In this document: positions 10,837-21,897 of the stretch, piece by piece
Numbering within the stretch: the first letter of the stretch is position 1
Layout: every line of letters begins with the position of its first letter
NCBI GenBank assembly: GCA_024699855.1
Contig: JAMPIQ010000003.1
Span: 1,426,001 to 1,490,000 of the forward strand
DNA: 64,000 nucleotides
Reading direction: 5' to 3'
Source: Aphelenchoides besseyi
Taxonomy: Eukaryota; Nematoda; Chromadorea; Rhabditida; Aphelenchoididae
Position numbers and translations under genes: made by a program
The notes under the pieces: model-generated
What the model was told of the DNA's origin: nothing
The model's input: only the letters and a program-made list of their open reading frames with translations
Databases searched by the model: none

Positions 10837-12157
10837 ATGTCACGTCGTGGCAAATTCGCGAAAGTGAATCGAGCATTTGACCAGCACTCAATCAAGGACT
10901 TCTTCAAAGCGGCAGTCAAGTAAGTTGGCCGTTTACTGTTTGCATTTCTGTTCATTGTTTCAGGCGTAAAGCGCCAACAGACGACAACACCGATGATCCA
11001 CCGCTGAAACAAATGGCGCCTGAAGTCATCACACTTGATGACTCACCGGTCAAACCAATGGCCGCGCGTCCAGTTTCCATCGAACTTCAAGGTAACAAAG
11101 ATAAATCAACCAAAACTAACAAAACCGTTTCAGATGCCGCTGACTTATGCACTCCGTTTGCAGAGATCAACAATACGCTCAACAACAACGCTGAGCCTTC
11201 GACTCCAGTTCTCAACAATTCCGAGGAGTTAGTAGAGTTCAACGACGACGAACTCTACGCTGTAAGTTCTCATTGGTTTCCCGGTTTTACCTTTTTTAAT
11301 TTTCAGCCGAAACAATTGAGCAACTTTGACTTCGCGTGCTCTACTTTTGGTGCGTCCGTGTACGCCATCGGTCCACACTCGGAATTACAATCCGCGCTTC
11401 AACTGCCATCGGGCCATGCAAAGAAATCAGCAATTTTGATGAGTGTGAAGAACATCGGTACGTCTGGTGTGCGCCCACTGAAAATACGGGCATACGAATA
11501 CCGATACTGGCACAAAAAATTCAAGGGAAACGACCACGTCAAGATGGTGCGAATTCACAAAACGACGACCGAATCCACCGAACATTCATGCATTTTCCAT
11601 GAAGTTGTATTCTGGGGAGCTGTCCTGCACGAACAGAAACACCTGTTCGACAACACGAATTTCGCGCAACAGGTTGGCAACCCAAAAAATCCACGATACA
11701 GACTGGTGCCCGTCAACGCCTCGTACACCACCAGCGATGCAAAATTTTGTATCAACCAACTCATCAAATGTCTCAAACGTCCGGTGTTCATCGAAGCAGA
11801 AAATGTGAGTTCACATCGTTCGATCCCAATAATTTCATTTTTCAGCGTTGAACGTGCATCCACTGCCCTGAATTGTTCATTCAGCGACATCAGTGGGCAA
11901 CGCATTGCCGCGACAAACACGGATACAATAACATCGACGACTACTTGTTCGTTAACATCAAACAGCGATCCTACGAAAATCACCGAGAGTACTACAACGC
12001 TAAGGGCAAGAAGTACCGTGACAACCACAAGGAGGAATGCGCGGAATACCAAAAGCGTTACTGGGAAATCAACGGGCCAAAAATCAAGGCGGCAAAAAGA
12101 GAACGCCGACGTCAAGCGAAGGAAACCAATAGGTACGTTGTGACTCATTTCATTTAA
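10837..12157 (+). CDS. PIP-box and SIM protein with an unassigned core and a basic C-terminal tail
   Basis: The start at 10837 follows a TTTCAG acceptor by 9 bp, as expected for a trans-spliced mRNA. Residues 16-23 (QHSIKDFF) fit the PCNA-interacting PIP-box QxxIxxFF, and a basic KRK follows. About 20 residues later VITLDDS fits a SUMO-interaction motif. The core (about residues 95-260; FDFACSTFGASVYAIGPH, YEYRYWHKKFKGNDHVKM, EVVFWGAVLHEQKHLFD) matches no family I know. The tail is rich in Lys/Arg/Tyr (REYYNAKGKKYRDNHKEE, KAAKRERRRQ). Introns of 42-80 bp keep frame; the intron at 11805 can use an acceptor at 11845, which runs into a TGA, or at 11884, which stays open. The gene ends at 12155-12157, or at 12242-12244 if a last intron is removed. 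A nuclear role at replication forks is inference. Confidence 0.7.
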
Positions 12158-12356
12158 TTCGAAACTTTCAGGTTGCATTTCCTTCTTGTTCGAGTCCGGT
12201 TATTACTTTCGATCTACTTTCTCTACGACATGTCATTTTTTTAATAGTCAAATTAATTTTCTTCATTTTCGATGGTCACATTAACGTAGTCAAAAATAAA
12301 CTTTTACCATCAATTGATCTTTTTCTGAATCTTCCAAACAAACAGGTTTATGTCAA

Positions 12357-12677
12357 TCAAAACAACTCGAGTTTTTTGGCAATATCATACGATGACAAAC
12401 TTTGCGATCTTATGGGTATGATTGTTGTTTTTAAATCGTAGATAACAATCGTAAGAACAGAATTGAGGATAATGGCAGCTACGCAGATTCCCGAATTCAG
12501 AATCTGATGTAAAGCTAAAACGAATCAACAGTCTAAGAATTTAAACTCACCCAAAACTGTGACATAATCGATGTTCGTCAGCGGAGAGATGAACTTAACA
12601 ATCTCGCTTCCGTTTTCGTCCAAACGAAAACATCAGGTTGAAGAAACGATCGTGATGTTTGATTCCGTAAAGTTCAT
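12357..12677 (-). pseudogene. Short membrane-protein gene with an in-frame TGA
   Basis: Reading the minus strand from an ATG at 12677 gives MNFTESNITIVSS with two N-glycosylation sites, then an in-frame TGA, then an open exon (DENGSEIVKFISPLTNIDYV). A 36-bp GT-AG intron near 12507-12542 joins it in frame to a hydrophobic helix (ILNSGICVAAIILNSVLTIV) and a tail ending KKLELF at 12357. A glycosylated N-terminus before one helix resembles the first helix of a chemoreceptor. The clean splice join argues against chance. The TGA makes it a probable pseudogene, unless the start is elsewhere or the base is wrong. No family assignment is possible. Confidence 0.4.
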
Positions 12678-13239
12678 TAATGTACAGTCAACACAAAATC
12701 TATGGCATTTGAGTGTTTGCTTTCAAAATTGTCTCCGACAATTCTAGGTATTCGTACAATCTAAGCTTTCGATCATCTTCAGATGAAAAGTGTTGTTGGT
12801 CGTTTGATATTATAGTCTAATCAAATTTGTATCATTAATTAGGACTACACAGCCTAGCATATGTCAAATCGGTACAATTGAACTCTTGAGGTTACCTGGA
12901 GGTGTTGAAGAGACGAGTGAGGGAAGAGATGCGAAGGTTCGATTCTGTGTCTTCCATAACTTCGACAAAAATACCAACCGCTATTTTAATTAGAAGACTT
13001 GAAAATCAATTTTATTCGTTATTTACACGATAATTGACATCGATTTAAAACTTCGTATTCGGAAAGTGAAAAGAAACAAAACAACAACTAATGGCCAGAA
13101 GAATAACCCATAAATGCGAACCACGAAAAGCTTAACAAATCGGCTTCAATTTTATAATACCGAGAACTTGAAATCGCAATGAAACATCCTACAAGGTACC
13201 CGTGACTACGAAATTCAACAATTAAAGTGAACAAAACAA
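12678..13239. other. Intergenic, no gene seen
   Basis: No supported frame or RNA gene. A GGTTCGATTC string near 12936 resembles a tRNA B box, but no acceptor or anticodon stem can be drawn around it. Confidence 0.6.
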
Positions 13240-14107
13240 CTAAAAAGCTCGAACGTTGGATGTGAAAAGCAGATACTGCGACACATAATAACACAAGTTC
13301 AAATACCAAGTGAGCTGTTGAGTGTGTCGAGCGAACTGATTGCTGAGAAGTGCAACATCGCAAAGCAGCAGCAAAAAGATGCCCATGAAACGTGAGAATG
13401 CGGCCTGAAAATTTGCTATCAAAATGAATTCCATTGTTCTTTGAACTTACCGTTTCAGCGTACGCGATTTGCGATCCTTTCTTCCAAACCGATCCAGCGG
13501 CCACGAACGAAAGTGCAATCACACCGTTGGTCAGACAGCAGACCACAACAACCATCGGAAGCGATCGAAACAGATCGTAGAAGACCGTGTAGAAGAAGAT
13601 GACGGTGAAGACCGAAGTCACGATTGCCAACGTCTTCCACCACTTCTTGACGGCACGAATGAACGAAAGAAGATAGCAGGCGTGTGAGGCGCAAATCAAT
13701 GCGGCATTCAGTTCCAATTGACGTGGATTCATCGACCATTGGTACAGGGCAGCGGCTACAAAAAGATGTTTGCCGGACGGTGTGGCTGGAAAGTTGCGGG
13801 GAGTTTGACTGAAGGGCGGTGATAATCAGAAAACCGACTTGATTTTGGAATACGAAAACCGCCAATTTACTTTTGATCCAAAAGTTGCTATTCGATTTCA
13901 AATTCAAAACTTACAAACGAGAAAGAAGGACGCGGCGGTGAAGAGCTTCTTTCGCACCGGCATTCGCGTATTCAACGTCACAACGCCGAGGATGACCACC
14001 GGAAAGGTGAACACAAACGGCGCGTTCTTGCGAAATCCGTCTGTTGCTAAGTAGACCATCGTGACCAGACCCATGTAGACGATGGCAACATGCGAGAGAC
14101 CGGCCAT
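13240..14107 (-). CDS. TMEM86/YhhN-family membrane protein, divergent paralog
   Basis: YhhN/TMEM86 proteins are multi-pass membrane enzymes; mammalian TMEM86 hydrolyses lysoplasmalogen. Three exons join in frame: 13915-14107, 13451-13785 and 13240-13404, with introns of 129 and 46 bp. About six to eight hydrophobic helices are visible (VVILGVVTL, ALICASHACYLLSFI, VTSVFTVIFFYTVFYDL, VVVVCCLTNGVIALSFV, LLLLCDVALL, YYVSQYLLF). The closing YYxxQYLxF matches the two paralogs downstream. The segment that is GGIGDFLLS in those paralogs reads AASFFLVST here, so the conserved Asp is lost. I infer altered or lost catalysis, or a wrong exon edge at that join, which falls exactly there. Confidence 0.75.
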
Positions 14108-16124
14108 CTTCTGAAAACTCGATTGCCATCAATCAGCCCACGAAATTGTTAATCACGTTTCAACTAACCATAACGAGACGAACTTCTTTCATTCTTTTCA
14201 CGCAACAAAACGACTAGTGAAGAGCACGAGAACTCGAATGAACGTTTTGGGGACGTGCGAACGCGAAACGTTCGGATTTTATCGGGGACGTCAATTCACG
14301 ACGAGAACCAATTAGCAAAAGGGAATGGACACGTTCGTTCGAAGAAAAGGGCGGAGAAGACGCGTAGCGAGAAACATCGTGAATTGGAATTTGAACGGCG
14401 GAATTAAAAAGGTCGACAGAAACGTCAATTCAACTTTGAAGTTCAACCGAAATTAACGTCAAACGAACAAAATTAGAAGCAACGAGCCGTCGAAGCTTCA
14501 ACTCGACGAGCAACCAGTGCACCCTACGCAATTCGAGCGTGAAATTTATGAAAATTTTTCCTTCGACCAAATCGATTAGCTGCCCTCCGATTCGAAACCC
14601 GGAGAGAGGGGAAACGAACTAATTGCTCGCCAACAAACGTTCTGAAGCTTCTCCTCGAAGACTAATTCCCTTCTTGTGATCGACGACGACAAAAAAACCG
14701 TTTGGCAGCAAAAATAACCGTTTCGCTTATTGCCGACCACGAAGATGACCGTCCGACGTGCACGTGCGCGTCGGATTGTTGTTGTTTTCGTTGCGTCGTG
14801 AATTCCACATGCCCGTGCGATCACCGCAATCGCCGGATTCGCGCCAACGTTCGTTCGGTCGTGTGATCGCGGTTTCGGTACACGACAATTTTTCACAAAA
14901 TTTCGTTAAATTTCGCACGCACAAGATCAAAAGTCGACTGATAAGTGGGGAAGCACAGTTTTTTCGGGCGACGGAAACTATCGATCGTCTACTTCGAACT
15001 CGCCGAGGATCGAAAAGACATTCGCGAAGAAACACGTCCAAAATGCCGTCGTGACGCTAAAAACGAGACGCAAAAGCGAAAACGTCTATCCGCTTTCAGC
15101 GTGCGTCTGGTGGCCGCAAAATGAAGACGCAAAAAAAAGCGTTTTCCAGTGGCAGTGCAGATCGAAGAACAAACACGAAAAAAGCGTGTGGCCGCAAATT
15201 CGAAAAAGAAAAACGGAAGTTGAAAACGCAACAAAGTCGCCAACAAAAAATTGATTTCGGACGATTCTCCGTTCCATTTTCACGCGAAAACACATTCACG
15301 ACCACGTCGGCGCACAAACAAAAACAGTCGACGCTTAGAGGTCAGAAATTACGCTAAGAACGCGAATGCGCCCAGAAATCCCGAGCATCAAAGAGCACCA
15401 CCACTGGAAAACTCCGCTCTTTCCCCCCCGTCGGCCAAAGTCCACTCGTCGACGGCACGAACCTCCGAGCGCCGAAAACGAGCGAGAAAGCTCGAGATGT
15501 TCGACTCTTGAAGTGACCGTCCTTCCGAACGAACTGACCACTCGATTCGGGAAAGAAGTCAACTTCCCGTAAACATCGTTCCACGTGAGCTGTCAATTTG
15601 CGACTTCAAATCGATTAGACGGAAGTTTAATTTGAACGTCTGGAAGTCACGAGGTTTAGATTCGAGTTCTGAACGGAATCTTATACGAGAAAATTCATTT
15701 GAAAGATGCTCGTTTTATTTGTGGTTTCTGATAACCATCAGATTTCACAAGATCCACTTGCTTGTTCTATTTAACTAGAGGTCGAATTCCCAAGAAGTTC
15801 ATGATTCAATCGTGAAACATTGCAAACAACGACGCATTCATTTTCTATTGACCGAACATCATCATGAACGTATTTCTTGAACTAGTATAACTCAATGTTT
15901 AAAGTTAATAGATATCAATTGACGCATGAAATGGCTACTGCTAGCAATCATTGACATAGTTTTTGTGGGTAAAAGAAAGGTTGAAGACAGCCAAGAAACA
16001 ACCTGAGCCTTTTACTTAACATGCAAATTCTCTTGTCTCTGAAATCTTTGAATTCGTCGTTCACTTTTGTTCCTCTGCACTGTCTATTTAGCTGCTTCTT
16101 TTCTCCGCTGATTTTCTGACCATA
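14108..16124. other. Long intergenic stretch, no gene seen
   Basis: Several 60-110-residue frames overlap on both strands between 14570 and 15600, but none shows a domain, a signal peptide or consistent splice joins. They look like chance frames in GC-richer DNA. The stretch probably holds upstream control DNA of the TMEM86-like gene (-) and of the small gene at 16125 (+). Confidence 0.55.
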
Positions 16125-16493
16125 ATGTTTCGATTCGTGACTCTCTTGTTCGTTCTTGCGCTCATCAATTCGACCAATGGAGATCGCAACTTCTATAGCA
16201 CGAATACGGAAGAGTAAGAAGAAGTGTCTGGAAAACGTTGTTATTTGATTTTTCAGTCTGGACGCTATAAACTCACTGGTTGGCATTATTGTTATCCTCG
16301 CGTGGTTTTTGTGTTCTGTCGCCTCGTCGGGTTGCAGCAGCGTTGGTGGTTACATGTACTCGAAGTAAGTCTCCAACTCAACTTTCCGATCCAACTCCGT
16401 TTCAGACATCGCGAAGAGAATCGCCAATTAGCAGGCAGCGAAATGGTCTCCATCACTGAATCGATTCTCTCTTCTTCTGATTGCATCTTGTGA
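16125..16493 (+). CDS. Small secreted or single-pass membrane protein, three exons
   Basis: Three exons (16125-16213, 16257-16364, 16406-16493) join in frame through 43- and 41-bp introns with GTAAG donors and TTTCAG acceptors, giving about 94 residues. The product has a clear signal peptide (MFRFVTLLFVLALINSTNG), a short polar ectodomain, one transmembrane helix (INSLVGIIVILAWFLCSVA), a Cys/Ser/Gly patch (SSGCSSVGGYMYSK) and a charged/serine tail ending SSSDCIL. It would be a type I membrane protein with a tiny ectodomain and a cytoplasmic tail of about 40 residues. The stop is at 16491-16493 and AATAAA follows at 16512. The gene is tail-to-tail with a TMEM86 gene whose stop is 49 bp away. 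No family is recognised, but three splice joins plus signal peptide plus helix make it credible. Confidence 0.75.
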
Positions 16494-16510
16494 TTGTCAA
16501 TACTTTTGCA

Positions 16511-16542
16511 GAATAAACAACTGTTGCAATAACAGTTTATTC
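16511..16542. terminator. Back-to-back poly(A) signals in an imperfect palindrome
   Basis: AATAAA on the plus strand at 16512-16517 serves the small gene. AATAAA on the minus strand at 16536-16541 starts one base after the TMEM86 stop. The 32-bp segment begins GAATAAAC and ends GTTTATTC, exact reverse complements, with a partly complementary middle. The two transcripts must end within or across each other's 3' region. Confidence 0.65.
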
Positions 16543-17365
16543 TATGATCTCGCTACGTTAACTGAATTGTTGAATATAAGGAATTGAGCCAAATAATAAG
16601 TGAACAAGATGATTGCACGTCGATACGGAACTTTGAAGTCGCCCAAATGCTCGAAAAGAAGCAACGTATCGGACGTTGAAAAGATCAAATAACCAATGAG
16701 AAGAGTTCGAAATTCCTGAAACCAAACAATGTAACATGAGAGTAAATGGCCTCCGACTTACACTTCCATTTTGATCGTAAATCGAGCCGTGAAGAAACAA
16801 CGAACCGGCAATCGCAACCCCCAATCCAATGATGAACGAGTAGACGTACAGAGTGATTAAACGAAACATAACTCGTTTGTAGAACGGAACAACGTAAAGA
16901 TGGTTCACGGCTGTGGCGTACGAAAACGTGAGCAGAAGAACGATGAAGGAAACATGATTCAGAAATGTGGCAAAAAACGACTGAAATTCGAATCGACGGT
17001 CATTGAAAACAACTCACAATATAACACAGATGTCCAATAGCAAAGGAAATTGCACCAAAGTAAAATCCTTTTCGGCTGCTCGACAACAAAAAATCGCCGA
17101 TACCCCCGAAAACAAGACCCAAAACCAAACGAATACGTAGTTTTTCGTCGAGGAAATACGTTTTATTAAATTGAGCAAAAAGAGCCAAAGAGAAGATCGG
17201 AGCTGACTTCCTGAAAGCTCGGAAGATGGACAGATTCCCATCGATCACTTACATCGTGCAATAGCGCAGAACATCGGTTTGTTTGAAGCCATTGGTGTTA
17301 AGAAAGAAGAACCAAATCAACGAAACATAAACAAGAAACGGAGCAAAAGTCGACTCCAAAAGCAT
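16542..17365 (-). CDS. TMEM86/YhhN-family lysoplasmalogenase-like membrane protein, paralog A
   Basis: The start at 17365 opens a multi-pass protein (MLLESTFAPFLVYVSLIWFF). The family motif GGIGDFLLSSSRKGFYFGAI with its conserved Asp is intact, followed by FAIGHLCYI. Later helices include YVYSFIIGLGVAIAGSLFLH and the C-terminal ILFTYYLAQFLIFNNSV. Introns are short: one joins the first exon (YCTM) to KSAPIFSLALF near 17216-17253, others lie near 16990-17015 and 16719-16760. The stop is at 16542-16544. Known TMEM86 enzymes act in the endoplasmic reticulum membrane on vinyl-ether lysophospholipids, which affect membrane fluidity. The gene lies 309 bp downstream of paralog B on the same strand, with the same exon plan, so it is a tandem duplicate. 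Confidence 0.85.
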
Positions 17366-17674
17366 TGTCCTTATCGCCGAGTAAAAGTATTAAAATGAAA
17401 ATGATTTGGAAGCTCGAAATCAACAAGTCGCTTCTGAACGATTTGTTTCGAATCGAAAACAAGTTTATTTCCGGGATTATAGTTTCTGCTCAAATAACAT
17501 CGTTTTATTCTACACAATTGACTATTTACATCGAAACTATTTACATAATCGTTTTAAAAAGAAGCACGGGTTTCTAAGCGGAACCTAAATTGAATGTTCT
17601 TCTTTGCACGAGATGACTAGTAATCACAGAATAGTGAGAATTAGAATTTAAAGCTTAGAATTGGAATGACAGAT

Positions 17675-18498
17675 TTAAACACCGGTCAATTGGGCGGTAA
17701 CTGCGTTGTGAAAGATCAGGTACTGAGCCATATAGTAGGACAGTAGAATGAAAACATGAGAGTGAGGGAAATCGAATCCCAATTTGACCAAAAGAATACA
17801 CGTGTCGGAGAGAAAGAATAGAACATAACCGAATATTAGGGCGCGAAATTCCTGAAAACAAAAACATGATTGCCCGCAAGCAATCAACCAACTCACTTTT
17901 CCTTTCTGTTCGTGAATCGATCCATTTACGTTCAACGATCCGGCAACAACAACAGCAGCCGTGATAACAAACGAGTAGACGCAAAGAATGATCAGTTGTA
18001 GTGGAAGATGCCAAAGAAACGGAATGATGAAGAAATGGTTGACAGAAATCGCATATAACAACGAAAAGGCCGACACACCGTAGGACAGTTCTCGAAGGAA
18101 TGTGCCAAAATAAGCCTGAAACCCCAACACATGAGTTCAGAGTACGTCAGCCAACTTACAATGTAGAAAATGTGACCGAGAGCAAAGGAAATGGTACCGA
18201 AATGGAAACCCAATTCGTTTGTCGATAGCAGAAAGTCGCCAATTCCACCGAATGCCAAACCCAAAGCAAATCGAGTGCGTAGTTTGTGTTTTAAATAAGG
18301 TTCACCGGCATAGGAGATCAGCGCAAGCATAAAAATCGGAGCCGATTTCCTAAATTTCGGAACTGAAGTCCGCTCAATCGCTCAAATAACTTACATCGTA
18401 CAATATCGAAGTATATCGGTCTGCTCGAATCCATCGGTTTGAGCGTAGAACCAAGCGATCAACGAGCCAAATGCCAACAACGGTGCTTGACGTTCCAT
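17675..18498 (-). CDS. TMEM86/YhhN-family lysoplasmalogenase-like membrane protein, paralog B
   Basis: The start at 18498 (MERQAPLLAFGSLIAWFY) follows a CTCAG acceptor by 15 bp, consistent with trans-splicing. The first exon ends RYCTM and joins KSAPIFMLALISY across an intron near 18350-18395. The family core GGIGDFLLSTNELGFHFGTI with the conserved Asp is intact, followed by FALGHIFYIV. Later helices (VYSFVITAAVVVAGSLNV, then HVFILLSYYMAQYLIFHNAV) align one-for-one with paralog A. The stop is at 17675-17677. The shared exon plan and high similarity to A show a tandem duplication; the copy at 13.2-14.1 kb is older or faster evolving. Confidence 0.85.
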
Positions 18499-20686
18499 CT
18501 TGTTCAACAATCCTGAGGTATTCTAATGAAACAGTTGAGGTGGTTAAAAGCCTTCAGTGAACCGGAGAGTCTAAAAAACAAGCATTCAATACACGATTCC
18601 AACCAATGAAGCGTATGAATAATCGACTTATACACAAACGAACTCAACAATAAAAACGCTAATTAAGTACCGTAAAACCCCATGTGGATGGCAACAATTT
18701 TAACGAGCTCACGAGTTTCGAATTAAACGGTTAGACAAGGAAATCGATCGCGTTTGTTTACGTAAACTTTCACCTTTAATTCTCGAGAGACAGGGAAAAC
18801 AAAACTCAATGGAAAGGTGCGGCACAACGACGAAAGATGTTCGAATTCCACGAGTTTTCGAACACGTGCAACGTTCCGTTCTTTTTTGTTTGTTCTACCC
18901 ACTTCGCCGTTTTGTTGTCTGGTCACTTGAGCAGTTGGGCTAGACTCGAAGCGAAAGCTTCGTTCTTTTTCACAAACATCAAACTCACGGCTCGCACGAC
19001 TTATGAAGACAACAACTCGGGATGCTATGGCCAATTATACATGAGAACAACTGCGCGACTTATTGAAACCACTTCTGACAAAACGGTTTATGACCGAAAC
19101 ACTACGATCCTCCAGATTTGACAACACCGATAAGCGCAGACTTGGACTGCGTTCTAATCGGTAAGCTGATCGTAAAAAGAAAGTCGAAGACTTTTAGTCC
19201 AAGAAATCAAAAGTCAGTTGGAGATAAAGAAGAGAAAAAGAGCTTTCGATTGGATTGACACCAAATAGAGAGCAATCGAGTGCTCGTCCTTGTGCTGGAA
19301 CCGGCAGTTCCAACGGCTGAAACAACATCGAGAGGTTCAGGTGATTGTTTCGAAAATAGACGACCGCAGTTGGGAAAACAAGCGAAAGTGCCAATCGCAC
19401 TTCGAACATGACCGGAGGGCGCGAAGATCTCCGTAGTTTGTAGCCGAAGTGCCGTCAGACGTTGCGGTCGATTTGCACGCGCATTTTGAACGAATCCAAG
19501 TCGGAAGTCGGGGGTTGAATTGCGTTTTAATGCACTTTAAAGAATGCGCTCCAGGAATATATCGAACAAAAAGAAACCTTTTCGCCAAAACGTTTTCACA
19601 AAGCGCACAAAGAAAAAGGATCGACGAGATCGTTTGTCTATCGAAAATGATTCCAACGATTCTTCTCGTTATCATGCGCAAGAACACGTCGAACGTGCGT
19701 TGTTCTCAACCACGTGCTTTTTTGCCGAAGGCGACGTCCGTGACGTTTGAGACAACGAAAACTCCCGCCGTTTGTTTTTTGGTTTCACTTTTGGAGACGC
19801 GGTTCCATGAACTCGAAAACCTTTCGGATTACGATCGTTCTTTTTCGTCTGCTCCAACAAACACGCAAACCCAATGACCTTCCAAGATATCACACGTTCG
19901 TCCACAGAACGAAGAGGACGTGAACTTAAATAGTCGAACTCGGAGAGATTTACATCCGAATGGAAAGTTTCCCAAAAAATCAGCTGAAAAGTAACGGAAA
20001 TCTCTTCGTGAGCATTCGACCGTTGCAAGCGGACCGTCGAATGCACTCACACGCCTCCTCGAATTGGAACGTCCGAAAGAGAAATCCACGCATGAACAAA
20101 TTTGAGTGTTCGCCGAAAAAAACCACTCAATTCGTAACTCACAACCACATCGAAAACCTACACGACAAGCCTCAAAGTTTGCCGTGGAAGCGGATTGAAT
20201 ATAATCCTCTTCTTAAAGCCGGCTTGTATATGATTCGACAGTATTTTCAACGTCGATGACTCCCAAAAACATCATCGTGGCGATTAGGTCGCAAAATATT
20301 ATTGTGGTTGTTTTGTTGTCTCGTATTTTCGTTTTGCTGCAAACTCCGATTTCCAAACAACGGTAAGACGGTTGACAAGTTTTTTATGTCCACATTTGGT
20401 TGTCAACAGCCGAGTGGTCGAAAACAGGGACCGAGCACTTTGGCTCGACTACACTCAACGATCAACTTCGCACCGCACCGATCAAACGTCGAGCTTGTTG
20501 ACAATCCGCGTCTTCGACTGTGGGGTGCACTTTTGCCCGTTGACTCACTTGGTACCAAGTTGAATTGTAAAACTTCCGACAAACCGTCGAGTCAGCAAAT
20601 CGAATCGTCAAATTTATTCCAACAATCGAAGATCGTGGAGTGGAATTTCAAAATTGAACGGCAGTTCTTCAGATTCCATTTGCCAA
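18499..20686. other. Long intergenic stretch, no gene seen
   Basis: Overlapping frames of 60-140 residues occur on both strands, notably 19449-19877 (+) and 19672-20046 (-). None has a domain, a signal peptide or splice joins that extend it. This is likely spacer DNA with upstream elements of the TMEM86 pair. Confidence 0.5.
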
Positions 20687-21897
20687 TCAATTAGCCATCT
20701 GTTGACGTTCGCGTAGTCGTCGTTGTTCGTCTTCGTTCGCTTGACGAAACTTTTCGAATTGAACAGGTCGTGTGTGAACTTCGAAGGCCTCACAAAAAAT
20801 GTCCGCAACACGAGTTGGAACCAATCTGAAGTCAATCACTTGACTACTCGACAGTTAGAGTAAAACAAACCCTCGCATACAAACGTAGAACCACGACCAT
20901 TTCGGAATGTACAATTCTTCTTGCTCTTTGAGGACCGCACCAACGATCGTTGTAGCAACGTAGTCAGGACTGCACATTGGGGCCAAAAAACTTCTAAATC
21001 GACAGCAACTATTTGACTCCTGATATCTGAACTCACTCGTATTCCACTCCTTTTGCCATGGCAGTTTTGACGTAAAACGGATATACGGTCGTACATCTAA
21101 AGTTTGATAATCACATCTTTAATTCTGTTTGTGTTCTCACTTTATATTATAATTTCGAGCCTTAAACTCATTTCTCGTAGCTTCCATAAACATTTTGGCT
21201 GCTCCCTTCGACATTGAATAGGCGACAAGTCCCGCGGCTGCCTGTTCGGCGGCCATTGATGTTAAAGCAATCAAATGACCGGAATTTCGTTGAGTCATAC
21301 CGCCAAGAAACTGCTTAGTGACCTGAATCTTTCTGTTACTTTCTTCCTCAACCTCCGTTTACGTATAAAACTGCCCGAGAATTGACAGCCATTGTCATCT
21401 CGTACTTTTCAAGATCACAATTGAAAAGATCGAAACCTCCAACGACTCCAGCGTTATTGAAAATCAAATCGGGGATTCCGTATTCCTCGATCACTTTTCG
21501 TCCGGCAATCTCAATAGCATGTGGATCGGCCAAATTTACGGTCATTTCGACCACGTTGCCCGTGTAGCCGAGCAATTCGAGAATACGCACTGTTTCCTTA
21601 TTGCCATCTTCATTAACGTCCCATAGAATTAAACGAACTCCTTGCTCAGCAAACTTCAATGCTGATGCACGACCTAAACTTTTGGTTAAGAACATAAGTT
21701 GACCACACACCGATTCCTGAGCCAGAACCCGTGATCAACATCAATTGTCCTTTGATGCTTTTTCGCGGCCAAATCGGAGAGATTAAGCGAATCGAGTCGT
21801 GTATCCAAAAGAATATCATACGTAGAACGAACGGTAAAAAGTACCGAATTCCTTCATAGACATTAGCATAAAGATCTCTTTGAGTTGGTTGTTTCAT
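20687..21897 (-). CDS. Short-chain dehydrogenase/reductase, membrane-anchored (RDH10/SDR16C-like)
   Basis: The N-terminus (start 21897) has a hydrophobic anchor (YFLPFVLRMIFFWIHDSIRL), then the Rossmann NAD(P)-binding motif TGSGSGIG, split by an intron, and the NNAG motif (LIFNNAGVVGGFDLF). The catalytic Ser and YxxxK are visible in LTSMAAEQAAAGLVAYSMSK. The C-terminal half reads TVYPFYVKTAMAKGVEYE, then YVATTIVGAVLKEQEELYIP, and ends RRLRERQQMAN at 20687. Introns are about 40-55 bp. SDR16C members oxidise or reduce retinoids, steroids or lipids at the endoplasmic reticulum; the substrate here is unknown. All key residues are present. The UGT gene lies 256 bp upstream on the same strand, so co-expression is possible. 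Confidence 0.9.

Noticed and set aside
12900..12960. GGTTCGATTC resembling a tRNA B box
   Set aside because: No matching T-stem, anticodon arm or acceptor stem could be drawn around it.
14570..15600. Overlapping long frames on both strands
   Set aside because: No domain, signal peptide or splice logic; mutually overlapping frames look like a composition effect.
18723..20260. Possible regulatory or coding frames between TMEM86 and SDR genes
   Set aside because: No conserved motif or splice-consistent chain could be found on either strand.
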